A DNA stretch of 22,092 nt, from the NCBI GenBank assembly GCA_036557405.1, contig DATBHO010000013.1, positions 1 through 22,092 of the forward strand, read 5' to 3'. This document shows, one piece after another, positions 7,736 to 15,155 of the stretch (its first letter is position 1; every line of letters starts with the position of its first letter). This DNA is from TA-21 sp036557405 (GTDB lineage: Archaea > Thermoproteota > Nitrososphaeria > Nitrososphaerales > Nitrososphaeraceae). The notes beneath the pieces are model-generated. The model was not told where the DNA came from and did no database searches. It worked only from the letters and a program-made list of their open reading frames with translations. The translations under genes and the position numbers were made by a program.

Positions 7736-7820
7736 CCTAAATACAAGTCGGCAGGTGTCGTAGCTACAATAATTATTGTAAATATAACATCCATTGAAAG
7801 CAGATCGTGTTGTATTTAGG
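7736..7820. repeat. nested inverted repeat behind the thermosome gene
   Basis: Directly after the thermosome stop codon an 11-base arm, CCTAAATACAA (7736-7746), is repeated inverted and without mismatch as TTGTATTTAGG (7810-7820). Between them lies a perfect 16-base palindrome, TACAATAATTATTGTA (7765-7780). In RNA this would form a large stem with an internal hairpin; in DNA it could be a protein-binding site. It occupies the space between the convergent thermosome and UreA-like genes, so a 3'-end or terminator role is the simplest reading. Confidence 0.6.
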
Positions 7821-7904
7821 ACCGTTACAACATGATAAATGACTCGTCATGTCTAGATTATATTACATATTGGATATTTGGCATGACATTACATTCCCTT
7901 TAGA

Positions 7905-8310
7905 CTATGGAGCAAGAACATAGCTAGTAGTTGGAATAGGTTCCATTATTGTTAAACGCAATCTTTGTGTCCCCTCAAGTTTAATGTTGAAAACAATCTT
8001 TCTGAGGCTTTCTGGCACGCCAATCATAACCTGATCTGGTGTCAGGAGCCTTGGAATATTTTTTTTTATTTCACTCCTATTCCTATGCGAGCGCAATTGA
8101 TCAATGACGTATTTAAGATAAACGTATAATGTCTCGTTGATGTTTATCTTCAATTTTCTTGCTAATTTATTATTTATAGCCTTGATTGAATTTGAAAGAA
8201 TGATGTAGTCTGTCTTACTGTAAAACTGATAACCCCTTTTGAAAGGAGCTGTATCGGATTCTCCCTGAACAGTAACTGTAACGTCTATCAGAATAATATA
8301 ACAAATCCAT
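7905..8310 (-). pseudogene. divergent second urease gamma (UreA-like) gene, start unclear
   Basis: The frame ending at 7905 encodes a protein that aligns along its whole length with UreA of this window. LKININETL matches LKLNYSESV, the stretch before it (FYSKTDYIILSNS) matches the UreA N-terminus, and DQVMIGVPESLRKIVFNIKLE is followed by QRLRLTIMEPI where UreA has GTKLVTVHNPI. Identity is low, so it is an old paralogue. The first usable start in frame is TTG at 8153 (82 residues), which would cut off the conserved N-terminus. The frame is open upstream to 8310 without ATG, GTG or TTG. One extra base near 8293-8296 would explain this: read without it, an ATG at 8310 just behind the ureohydrolase stop gives a 134-residue protein. 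Either a frameshift, a rare start or decay is possible. The gene follows the ureohydrolase on the same strand, so co-transcription is likely. Confidence 0.7.
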
Positions 8311-8313
8311 TAA

Positions 8314-9492
8314 TTATTTTTTGGCATCTTTTCCATAGGTTAGTGGAGGTCTCTTTGGAACTTTGGCCTTTGGTCCTTTTCCAAAGTCATAAGTACTGCC
8401 CAGCCCCCTATAGAAATTCGGTCTCACCGGTTTTCCTTGAGTCAGGCCCTTCTTGGTTAGTGACAATCCTGCCAATAGTTCGACAATCAGCCTGTTTGCT
8501 AAACCGGAGGTGATACCACCATTGTATGAATTACCATCACTTACGTCATAGTTAGGAGCTACTTCAACCAAATCAAATGCAAATCTGTCTGGATCAAATG
8601 AGGTAGAAAGAAGTCGCATAAGTCTCATACCCTCCCTTGATGTCAGTCCATTTGGTTCAGGTTCTCCTGTACCGGGAGCATAAGCGGGATCGAAAGTATC
8701 TATATCCCAGCTTATGTATACTGCATCAACGTTATCATTTGCTCTGTCCGCAGCCTCCTTTGCTATCTTATCAATACCCAGCTCTTCAACATCAAGCATT
8801 GTGAACCACTGGAAATCCTGATCAGCCATCCATTTATACAAGTCAGGTCCAGGCCAATACCCTCGTGGCCCTATCAGAGTATAGTTCTTTCCTTTAAGAC
8901 AGCCAAGCTCCATTATTCTTCTAATATGCGCACCGTGATCATATTTGAATCCACATAATCCTTGTGGAGCACAATCTGCATGCGTATCAATATGGATCAT
9001 TCCGATATTCTTATACTTCTTGGCAAATGCACGAACGTTCGCAAAAGTTATGGAATGATCTCCACCGAGCATAACTGGAATGCCGTCTATATCTAGAACC
9101 TCTTTGACTTTATCTGTCATCCTTCTATGTGATTCAACGACATCACCAGGAGAAACATTAACATCGCCGTAGTCGACAGTTCTAAATACTCCGAATGGAT
9201 CAACTCCTGTTTCTATATTAAAATGTTCATAGGGTGGTGAAGGCACAGTGGACGCTGCCCGAATTGCGCGTGGACCGTATCTGGCTCCAGGTCTAATTGT
9301 AGTACCAAAGTCAAAAGGTTCTCCAATTATGGCTACATCTGGTTTGACGCTTTTCAGCTCCTCGTGACTTCGTAGCCAAGGTAGTTTCAAGAATGTGGGA
9401 ATTCCAACAAAAATTGGTTCATCGTTACCTTTGTAGGAATTACCATAAAATTCCATTCCCATTTTATCTCTAATGTACCTAATTGATACCAT
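8314..9492 (-). CDS. ureohydrolase (agmatinase/guanidinase type)
   Basis: A 392-residue enzyme of the arginase/agmatinase superfamily, which hydrolyses a guanidino group and releases urea. All binuclear-metal ligands are visible: H146 (GGDHS), D169, H171 and D173 (HIDTHAD) and D263, D265 (SWDIDTFDPAYAPGTG). Compared with E. coli agmatinase (306 residues) it has an N-terminal extension of about 45 residues and a C-terminal Lys/Pro-rich extension (about 350-392). This size resembles the nickel-dependent guanidine hydrolases of cyanobacteria and some nitrifiers more than classical SpeB, so agmatine, guanidine or another guanidino compound may be the substrate. It starts at ATG 9492; a second Met lies at residue 11. 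It is followed two bases later by the UreA-like gene and sits in the urease neighbourhood, so its urea would feed urease. The exact substrate cannot be read from the sequence. Confidence 0.93.
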   Translation of the reverse strand: MVSIRYIRDKMGMEFYGNSYKGNDEPIFVGIPTFLKLPWLRSHEELKSVKPDVAIIGEPFDFGTTIRPGARYGPRAIRAASTVPSPPYEHFNIETGVDPFGVFRTVDYGDVNVSPGDVVESHRRMTDKVKEVLDIDGIPVMLGGDHSITFANVRAFAKKYKNIGMIHIDTHADCAPQGLCGFKYDHGAHIRRIMELGCLKGKNYTLIGPRGYWPGPDLYKWMADQDFQWFTMLDVEELGIDKIAKEAADRANDNVDAVYISWDIDTFDPAYAPGTGEPEPNGLTSREGMRLMRLLSTSFDPDRFAFDLVEVAPNYDVSDGNSYNGGITSGLANRLIVELLAGLSLTKKGLTQGKPVRPNFYRGLGSTYDFGKGPKAKVPKRPPLTYGKDAKK

Positions 9493-9536
9493 TTCTTAAA
9501 TATTTCTAAGTATAGCATCATCATTTATGAGTCGCA

Positions 9537-9546
9537 AATTTAAATA
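9537..9546 (+). promoter_or_regulatory. TATA box of the 38-aa membrane peptide gene
   Basis: The sequence AAATTTAAAT is centred about 26 bases before the ATG at 9568, an ideal distance for a leaderless archaeal transcript. It lies in the short divergent region between the ureohydrolase start and the small gene, and supports the small open frame being real. Confidence 0.55.
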
Positions 9547-9567
9547 GCACTAATTCCAATCTAAAAT

Positions 9568-9684
9568 ATGGATTTGGGAGAGGTGTATGCAATGTTTGCT
9601 GCGATACTTGCTTCGAGCGCCGTTTTTCTGTACTTCGGAACTATTGGACTAAAGAATGAACCTCAAGAAGAAGTAAATGTATAA
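9568..9684 (+). CDS. 38-residue single-span membrane peptide
   Basis: A short frame from ATG 9568 to TAA 9682-9684. It starts MDLGEVYAMFAAILASSAVF, continues with a hydrophobic stretch (about residues 8-28) typical of one membrane span, and ends with a charged tail rich in Glu (NEPQEEVNV). A TATA box at ideal spacing precedes it. It is divergent from the ureohydrolase and lies upstream of the TPR gene on the same strand (78-base gap). The function is unknown; a small subunit or anchor of a membrane complex is one possibility. Confidence 0.55.
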   Translation: MDLGEVYAMFAAILASSAVFLYFGTIGLKNEPQEEVNV

Positions 9685-9762
9685 ATTCATTAATCGATAC
9701 CGTGCAGGTTTCCATAGAGCTTTCGAGGATAGGGCCTCGTATATCTTTGGTGTTTCTCTTCA

Positions 9763-10287
9763 ATGATCTTTGATTCAATATTTAATTGGCTCTCTAAGGG
9801 ACATTCGGCTGGAAAGGCAAATACTCTAAGACTTAGCAAGAAGGATGCCTCAAATGAACTGGTCAAGTACGGCGAAGATATGGCAAATGCAAAGAGATAT
9901 GATGAAGCATTGACATTGTTTGAAAAAGCTCTAACTATTAATCCAAATAATGACATGGCTTGGGGTGACAAGGCATTGATTCTTGACAAGGTGGGAAATA
10001 CCGCAGATGCTTTGTTATCCTTTTCAAAGGCGATTTCAATTAATCCAAATAACTCAATTACATGGCTTAACAAAGGATTAACTCTACTCCGAATGCGTAA
10101 ATTTAATGAATCTATAGAGTGTTTCGATACTGCTATAAAACTTAATAATAGCTATGCAAAGGCCTGGTATAATAAGGGTAGAGCGTTGGCAATGCTTGGG
10201 GAAAATGACAAATCGCAACCTTGTCTAGACAAAGCTCGGAAATTAGATCCAATGCTTTATGCAAAATTGACTAGGCTAAAGTTTTAG
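9763..10287 (+). CDS. TPR-repeat protein
   Basis: A 174-residue protein made largely of tetratricopeptide repeats: about 31-64, 65-98, 99-132 and 133-166. Each has the W/Y-x-x-K-G/A-x-x-L pattern and ends near a NPNN or LDP turn (for example INPNNDMAWGDKALIL, then INPNNSITWLNKGLTL). The first 30 residues are Lys-rich and lack a signal peptide, so it is probably cytoplasmic. TPR proteins hold other proteins together, and the partner cannot be told from the sequence. It runs convergently with the uspA-like gene (13-base gap). The ATG at 9763 is the only good start. Confidence 0.9.
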   Translation: MIFDSIFNWLSKGHSAGKANTLRLSKKDASNELVKYGEDMANAKRYDEALTLFEKALTINPNNDMAWGDKALILDKVGNTADALLSFSKAISINPNNSITWLNKGLTLLRMRKFNESIECFDTAIKLNNSYAKAWYNKGRALAMLGENDKSQPCLDKARKLDPMLYAKLTRLKF

Positions 10288-10300
10288 ATAAACTAGCAGA

Positions 10301-10792
10301 CTATCTGATTGCTAGGACTGGACAATGAGCATGTCCTATTACTGAATTTGCAATTCCTCCCATGAGGAATCTGGTACCTCCGGTTATTCCCTTTGTTCCA
10401 ATCAAAATAAGATCTACATCGTTATCTTTAGCATAATCAATAATTCCTTCCGCTGCTGACGATTTGATCACTACTTCTATAGTTGTGTTGACACCTTCTT
10501 TTTCCAATAACACCTTTGATTCATTCAGAAATTCCTCTGCCTGCTTCTTCATGGCTTTTTCATACTCTTCGGCCTTTCCTCCTCTGTAGTAACCAATCAT
10601 ATTGCGAATGACCCCAAGGGATGCCTTGTCTAAAACATGTATTGCAGTCACACTGGCGCCTAGTGACTTTGATAATGTAATGGCATAGGCTATGATTTTT
10701 TCCTTGTAGCCTGATTTATCAATTGCAATAAGTATTCTCCTTATTTCTGGCTTCTCATTTCCCACTGATTTGTTATTGGTCTGTTGAGGCAT
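10301..10792 (-). CDS. universal stress protein (UspA family)
   Basis: A 163-residue single-domain UspA protein with a 15-residue Gln/Asn/Lys-rich leader. The first strand RRILIAIDKS (18-27) and the nucleotide loop at 132-146 (GTKG, nine residues, then GG) are clear; the ATP-binding type usually has G-S/T where this has G-G. The end, NSVIGHAHCPVLAI, is classical. It lies 22 bases downstream of the symporter gene on the same strand and is probably in the same operon. UspA domains are often paired with transporters, where they sense ATP or energy state, so control of the symporter is a reasonable inference. Confidence 0.92.
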   Translation of the reverse strand: MPQQTNNKSVGNEKPEIRRILIAIDKSGYKEKIIAYAITLSKSLGASVTAIHVLDKASLGVIRNMIGYYRGGKAEEYEKAMKKQAEEFLNESKVLLEKEGVNTTIEVVIKSSAAEGIIDYAKDNDVDLILIGTKGITGGTRFLMGGIANSVIGHAHCPVLAIR

Positions 10793-10814
10793 ATTTGTTT
10801 CTCCTATCCGATGC

Positions 10815-12383
10815 CTATCTCTTACTTGGAACTTTCCTTATATCGATTGGATTTACCCATTTAGAAACATCAGTTCCAGTTACCACATCTTCCTCTGAAG
10901 GGATTAAATAGATTACATCGTGTCTTGAAGGTTTTCTCTTGTAAGTAGCTAAACTCACAGTTACAAATACTACGAAAGATACTATCGGTGGGATGATTGT
11001 ATCGAGACCTAAATACGCAAATAGAGGACTCTCAGGAGGGGCGGTGCTAATTGTGAAATAGAATATCATTCTAAGTACCGATCCGATTACGATTGAAGCA
11101 ACAGCCGCCTCAGGTGTTGACTTTTTCCAATATGTGCCCATTACAAGTGGGACAAAACAACCAGCAAACACAATGTCAAATGCGAGAATCAGGTATACAC
11201 CAGGTCGGGGAATAAGTGCGCCAAGGGCAAATGCAGTAAAAAACATTGGAATTACGAAGATTCTAGTCGCAAGGAGTAATTGTCTATCGCTAAGCAATTT
11301 ACCCTTTAATCTCGGCAAGATATTCCTCTGCAGTATGTTTCTTGATATCACACTAGCAATAGCCAATGTACCTCCATTAGCAGTGGACATCCCGCAACTA
11401 ATAGTACTAACTAACATCAATATCCCAATCACCTCAGGTACATGCTTTATAGCCACCACTGGATAAAGAGTAAAGGGATCTTCAATGTTTGGCTCCAAGG
11501 TGTGGCCAATAATTCCAATCATTGTAGTAGGAATAAGTATAAGCATGGTCAACCCAGCTGCCAGGTAACAACTTTTTTGAGCTGTTCGCCCTCCTGCAGC
11601 AGCGAAGACCCTCTCCATAAAATCTAGTGCTACTATGTCTCCTAATCCCAAAGACAGTATCGCTGCCCAATTCACCAACGCTCCGGCCTTGAAATCTAAT
11701 AGACCAGACATGTCCATGAAGCCGGGTGGTGCATTTGCTACTATCGCTTCAAGTCCACCAGGAATCGGTGACCATGGGCCAATGAAATAGAGAAATCCCA
11801 GCCAGAACCCGACAACAGCTAGGTAAATATGAAAGATATCAGTGTATGCGCAAGAAAATAACCCACCAAAGTAAGTATATAGTAATACAATAGCAGTGGA
11901 AATTAACATGGCATAAATCAGCGGAATACTTAAAACAACCGATAATATGTAACCACTAGCCGCTAAGTTGCCAGCTACTAGAACGATAAAGCTTATAGAC
12001 ATTAAAGTACCTGACATTATCTCTGCGGTATTCCCATATCTCCTAAAGTAAAAATCTGCAAGGGTTATCATATTCATTCTATTAAATGTCCTGCCAAAGA
12101 ACAACCCCGTCAATACGAGACAAACCGCCAATCCAATAGGTATGGCCGCACCAGACCAGAATCCATATTGATACGACAATGCTACATTACCCAAGGAGGC
12201 ATTTCCGTCTACCGCTTCAGAGACCAGCATAGTTCCAACAAAAAATAACGGTAAAGTTTTACCGGCAACTATATACCGTTTACTACTTTTCTTAACAAAC
12301 TTAACTGCTAAAACTCCAATGACCGCTGTTGCAGCAACAAATATCATCACTATTATCGGATAAGAAATGGGTACCTCTGTCAT
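10815..12383 (-). CDS. sodium:solute symporter (SSS family), candidate urea transporter
   Basis: A 522-residue inner-membrane carrier with about 13-14 hydrophobic segments. Family hallmarks include the Lys-rich loop after helix 1 (SKRYIVAGKTLPLF), the segment GTLMSISFIVLVAGNLAASG, the YFGGLFSCAYTD turn after helix 5, and the SCGMSTANGGTLAIASVISRN loop (near residue 345), where sodium-site Ser and Thr residues usually lie. Plant and fungal DUR3 and several archaeal urea carriers belong to this family. With urease and a urea-releasing enzyme nearby, urea or a guanidino compound is the best guess, but polyamines or proline are also carried by SSS proteins. The frame extends to a TTG at 12410; the ATG at 12383, about 20 bases behind a TATA-like stretch, is the more likely start. 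Confidence 0.9.
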   Translation of the reverse strand: MTEVPISYPIIVMIFVAATAVIGVLAVKFVKKSSKRYIVAGKTLPLFFVGTMLVSEAVDGNASLGNVALSYQYGFWSGAAIPIGLAVCLVLTGLFFGRTFNRMNMITLADFYFRRYGNTAEIMSGTLMSISFIVLVAGNLAASGYILSVVLSIPLIYAMLISTAIVLLYTYFGGLFSCAYTDIFHIYLAVVGFWLGFLYFIGPWSPIPGGLEAIVANAPPGFMDMSGLLDFKAGALVNWAAILSLGLGDIVALDFMERVFAAAGGRTAQKSCYLAAGLTMLILIPTTMIGIIGHTLEPNIEDPFTLYPVVAIKHVPEVIGILMLVSTISCGMSTANGGTLAIASVISRNILQRNILPRLKGKLLSDRQLLLATRIFVIPMFFTAFALGALIPRPGVYLILAFDIVFAGCFVPLVMGTYWKKSTPEAAVASIVIGSVLRMIFYFTISTAPPESPLFAYLGLDTIIPPIVSFVVFVTVSLATYKRKPSRHDVIYLIPSEEDVVTGTDVSKWVNPIDIRKVPSKR

Positions 12384-12397
12384 AGGGTCACCATTCA

Positions 12398-12418
12398 ATA
12401 AATATCGCAATATTTAAG
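12398..12418 (-). promoter_or_regulatory. TATA-like promoter of the symporter-uspA unit
   Basis: On the minus strand the sequence reads CCTTAAATATT followed by GATATTTATT, two overlapping TATA-like stretches roughly 18-35 bases before the ATG at 12383. This favours that ATG over the upstream TTG, because the TTG would lie inside the promoter. Confidence 0.45.
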
Positions 12419-12503
12419 GATATTTAAGTTAAAAATCGTCAATTATGATTAACACGTTCTATAACTTTGGTATCCTAGCAGAATAGCTATCGCCAACCAG
12501 CTG

Positions 12504-12683
12504 CTAAGCAAACTTGTGATTTCTCAACATATGTAATTTGAATGATGCTTCACTTTGGAATGACTCGTCGCACACAATACAAGAATAAGTCGTTTTCTTA
12601 TCGTGTACGACCGTTGCATGTTCTAATAACTCGAATCTATCGTTGAAAGTTCCTCCGCAAGCTCCACAGCCATACTTTTTCAT
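12504..12683 (-). CDS. 59-residue protein with two C2H2 zinc fingers
   Basis: A small frame from ATG 12683 to TAG 12504-12506. It contains two consecutive C2H2 fingers: CGAC, 12 residues, H22 and H27 in the first; CIVC (C35, C38), 12 residues, H51 and H56 in the second, with HMLRNH at the end. Aromatic and Leu positions between the pairs fit the classic finger core (F13 and L19; F42 and L50). A TATA-like stretch (TTTTAAATAT) lies about 25 bases before the start. Small C2H2 proteins of this kind occur in ammonia-oxidising archaea and are presumed nucleic-acid binding. It stands alone between the symporter promoter and a 200-base spacer. Confidence 0.85.
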   Translation of the reverse strand: MKKYGCGACGGTFNDRFELLEHATVVHDKKTTYSCIVCDESFQSEASFKLHMLRNHKFA

Positions 12684-12887
12684 TTGAAAAATTTATTTCC
12701 ATCGATATTTAAAATTTTAAGAATTCATAATTGATATCTGGTTGCATTTGAAGGTTACATAGTCTATTGAACCTTGCTTCTATTTCCTTCCGATTCAAAA
12801 TGATGATTGAAGAAGTTTATTTTAGACTACAACCATTAATAGGTACGAAGGGGGAAGTGCTAATTTCGTTTTAGAAATCTTGATTGA

Positions 12888-13224
12888 ATGCAACTGTTGG
12901 AAGAGCATGATCCCTATAATATAGGCGGGATTAAAATTCAAAGACTTATTAGGGGAGAATTATCATTGTCCTCAATAGTATCTGTCTCTAAAAAAATTAT
13001 CACATGAATTGTTAAATTTGGACATTGATGAAGGAGTCCGAGTAGACTCAACGAAGAATGGGATAAGGATGTACATAAATAAGAGAACATCAGGATGTTA
13101 TGTTCTTGAAATATGTTCACATTTAACAGATAAGTCAGAAATTAGATTTTATAGAGATATTAATCATATTCATACACTAATTGATAACATTTTTGGAAAG
13201 GAATATTATGTTTCATTATATTAA
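12888..13224 (+). pseudogene. unknown small protein, frame broken at an A7 run
   Basis: Two partial frames join into one. ATG 12888 opens a frame beginning MQLLEEHDPYNIGGIKIQ that stops at 13005-13007; the next frame, which reads HELLNLDIDEGVRVDS and onward to 13224, is open from 12979 but has no ATG. Both cross a run of seven A at 12990-12996. With six A the frames fuse into a 111-residue protein (SVSKKLSHELLNLD at the junction). As given, only the second half with a TTG start at 13009 (71 residues) would be made. The family is not recognised; the C-terminal half looks like an alpha/beta fold (GCYVLEICSHL, EIRFYRDINHIHTLID). It may be a sequencing indel, slippage or true decay. Confidence 0.45.
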
Positions 13225-13506
13225 ATCAGAATAGATTTATTTTCAATAAAGTATATTCGCTTATTTGTACAAATACCAGACCAAGATTCTGATAATATTT
13301 AATATGAGACCATCTACTAGGGCATCTGTTGGATTTATGATTATCCAACTATAAACAATTCTTCTAACGTTATAATGATCTGCTGATAATTAAGTTGTTG
13401 CACCAATACTCAAATATTAAGCAACAGGACAAAAGGTCGTGTCAAATTCAAATTGTTCAGTTGATCCTTGACAGAATTAATCATATCCTAAATTAATGTC
13501 CATACT

Positions 13507-13818
13507 TTACCTAGATACTTGTACTTCTATTGTTGAAACGTTTCTAACTTTACCGTCTTCAGACTGAATAGATTCGGATCCTATTGTTACGGATCCCGTT
13601 TTATATCCTATATTACCCATACGCTTAACAATAATTTGCGCTACGTCTACTGCACGGGTGATACTTCTCCCCCTAGCTTTTATAACAACTGTGGGCTCAT
13701 TTGCCAGTTGAACCAGTGTTGCAGTGACATAGGTCATCAAAGGCTTCTTTCCTATCAAAATTTCGTTAGTCGCTCTTCTTGTTTCAGCGTTTGAGGTCAT
13801 GTTATTAGTGCAATTCAT
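13507..13818 (-). CDS. alba: Alba-family DNA/RNA-binding chromatin protein
   Basis: A 103-residue Alba protein. It shows the KKPLMTYVTATLVQL start of the fold (about 24-38), the VVIKARGRSITRAVDVAQI segment (about 44-62) that contacts nucleic acid, and the closing VRNVSTIEVQVSR strand. Usual Alba length is 90-100; a 6-residue leader before MTSNAETRR is included here because a TATA box (TTTATATAGA) lies about 24 bases ahead of the ATG at 13818. The ATG at 13800 is the alternative. Alba coats DNA and RNA in archaea and is often controlled by acetylation of a Lys in the region of KKP. It stands alone, divergent from the phosphoesterase gene. Confidence 0.93.
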   Translation of the reverse strand: MNCTNNMTSNAETRRATNEILIGKKPLMTYVTATLVQLANEPTVVIKARGRSITRAVDVAQIIVKRMGNIGYKTGSVTIGSESIQSEDGKVRNVSTIEVQVSR

Positions 13819-13836
13819 AAAAATCCTAATTTTAAT

Positions 13837-13846
13837 CTATATAAAC
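13837..13846 (-). promoter_or_regulatory. TATA box of alba
   Basis: On the minus strand TTTATATAGA is centred about 24 bases before the ATG at 13818. It is the clearest TATA box in the window and supports the longer Alba start. Confidence 0.65.
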
Positions 13847-13864
13847 TAACATATGTTGCTAGAA

Positions 13865-13878
13865 TATCGCTAGCGATA
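13865..13878. promoter_or_regulatory. 14-bp perfect palindrome upstream of the alba promoter
   Basis: TATCGCTAGCGATA reads the same on both strands. It lies about 20 bases upstream of the alba TATA box, where archaeal activators or repressors bind, and is more GC-rich than its surroundings. It could be a dimeric regulator site for alba or for the divergent phosphoesterase gene. Confidence 0.4.
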
Positions 13879-14050
13879 AAAATAAATTCAATGGTAAATG
13901 CTTAGTGGTCTATTGGGAACAAAACAATATAGTTTTTGTTTTAATGATAACAAGTGAATTAAATAAAATCTAAATGAGGAAATCATCAATGTTTAATTTG
14001 ATACTTGTACTAAAGTCTTTTTATAATAATTCCAATAACATACGCTACTT

Positions 14051-14958
14051 TTGAAAATTATCATATTATTAAATTCTATAATTTGTCTATACTTCGTTAA
14101 TTCGGTTCATATTACTGTCCCGTTTTTACCTACCGTCTTTGGGTCTGCCGTTGAGTCATCATCTGTAGGGGTTCCTGCTACAAACTTTAACATTTCAAAA
14201 ACCTTACGGATAGCAGTGATCGGTGACGTTGACTCCAATCAGGGTTTAACAACACAGTTGCAAATCGCCAATCACTATAATGTCCAGGCTTTGATACTTA
14301 CGGGTGACTTCGAATACTCCAATGGGAACAAAGTTTTATCGGATCTTCAATCTCATGGATTCACCAAAGAAAACACCGACATTGTCGTAGGAAATCATGA
14401 TTCGGAACAAGATGTGAAAGCATGGCTGAATGAGAAGGAGACTTTTGGACAAGTTAATTTGCTTTTGCTACTGATAGACTGGCTTTGTTCAACATAGATG
14501 CAAATGCAAGGTTCGATTGTTCTAGTCCTCAGTTTGAAGTTTTGAAATCACAAATTGAATCAAGTAAGGCATTGTACAAATTTATCGTAATTCATCAGCC
14601 GTTCGTTACTGTAAAAAGTCAACATCCAGATAATGGACAATTCAATTGTTATGATCCTGTGTTTAGGGCAGCCGGAATTGATGAAGTACTGCAAGCACAC
14701 AATCACAAGTATCAGAGATTCAACATAAATGGGCTCATGTATGGAGTATTTGGTACAGGAACACATGACACAGGATCTAGCATGTATCCTCTGAATTCTA
14801 ATGATTGGAATGGAAATAAATGTTTAGAATGCATTACAGGTAAAAACGGGATTACGATTATAGATCTTCATTTTAACGACAAATATCCCAAGCATTTTGT
14901 AGGATGGTTCATAGGTATGAATCGAGAGGTCCTAGACGCCTTCGAGTCTTTTTTTTAA
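14051..14958 (+). pseudogene. secreted metallophosphoesterase, frameshifted
   Basis: Two overlapping frames (14051-14497 and an open frame from 14458 to 14958) together encode one calcineurin-like phosphoesterase of about 302 residues. The first half has a signal-peptide-like N-terminus (about 1-30), then AVIGDVDS, LTGDFEYSNG and VVGNHDSE; the second half has FIVIHQPF and QAHNHKYQRF, so all five metal-binding motifs are present across the break. The frames meet at GQVN followed by FAFATDRLALFNID. Adding one T to the T run at 14458-14460 restores one continuous protein. The start codon is TTG at 14051. It is probably an extracellular phosphatase or nuclease-like enzyme. Because everything else is intact, a sequencing indel is as likely as a real mutation. 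Confidence 0.8.
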
Positions 14959-15155
14959 TAAATTGATACTGCACTTATCATAGATAAAATAAACGAAAAA
15001 GATTCTATATTTGAAGTAGATCAGTTTGATAGTGAATTTAGAATTTTGGATTATATATAAACTACTGATTTCAGCCCATTATTCTGAACAATTCCTTCAA
15101 AAATTTTGGAATGGTAACGTGGTTCTTATACTCCTCGTCCATAAGCATTATTGAA

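Noticed and set aside
11134..11466. Plus-strand frame of 110 residues opposite the symporter
   Set aside because: Antisense shadow of the membrane-protein codons; no promoter or family.
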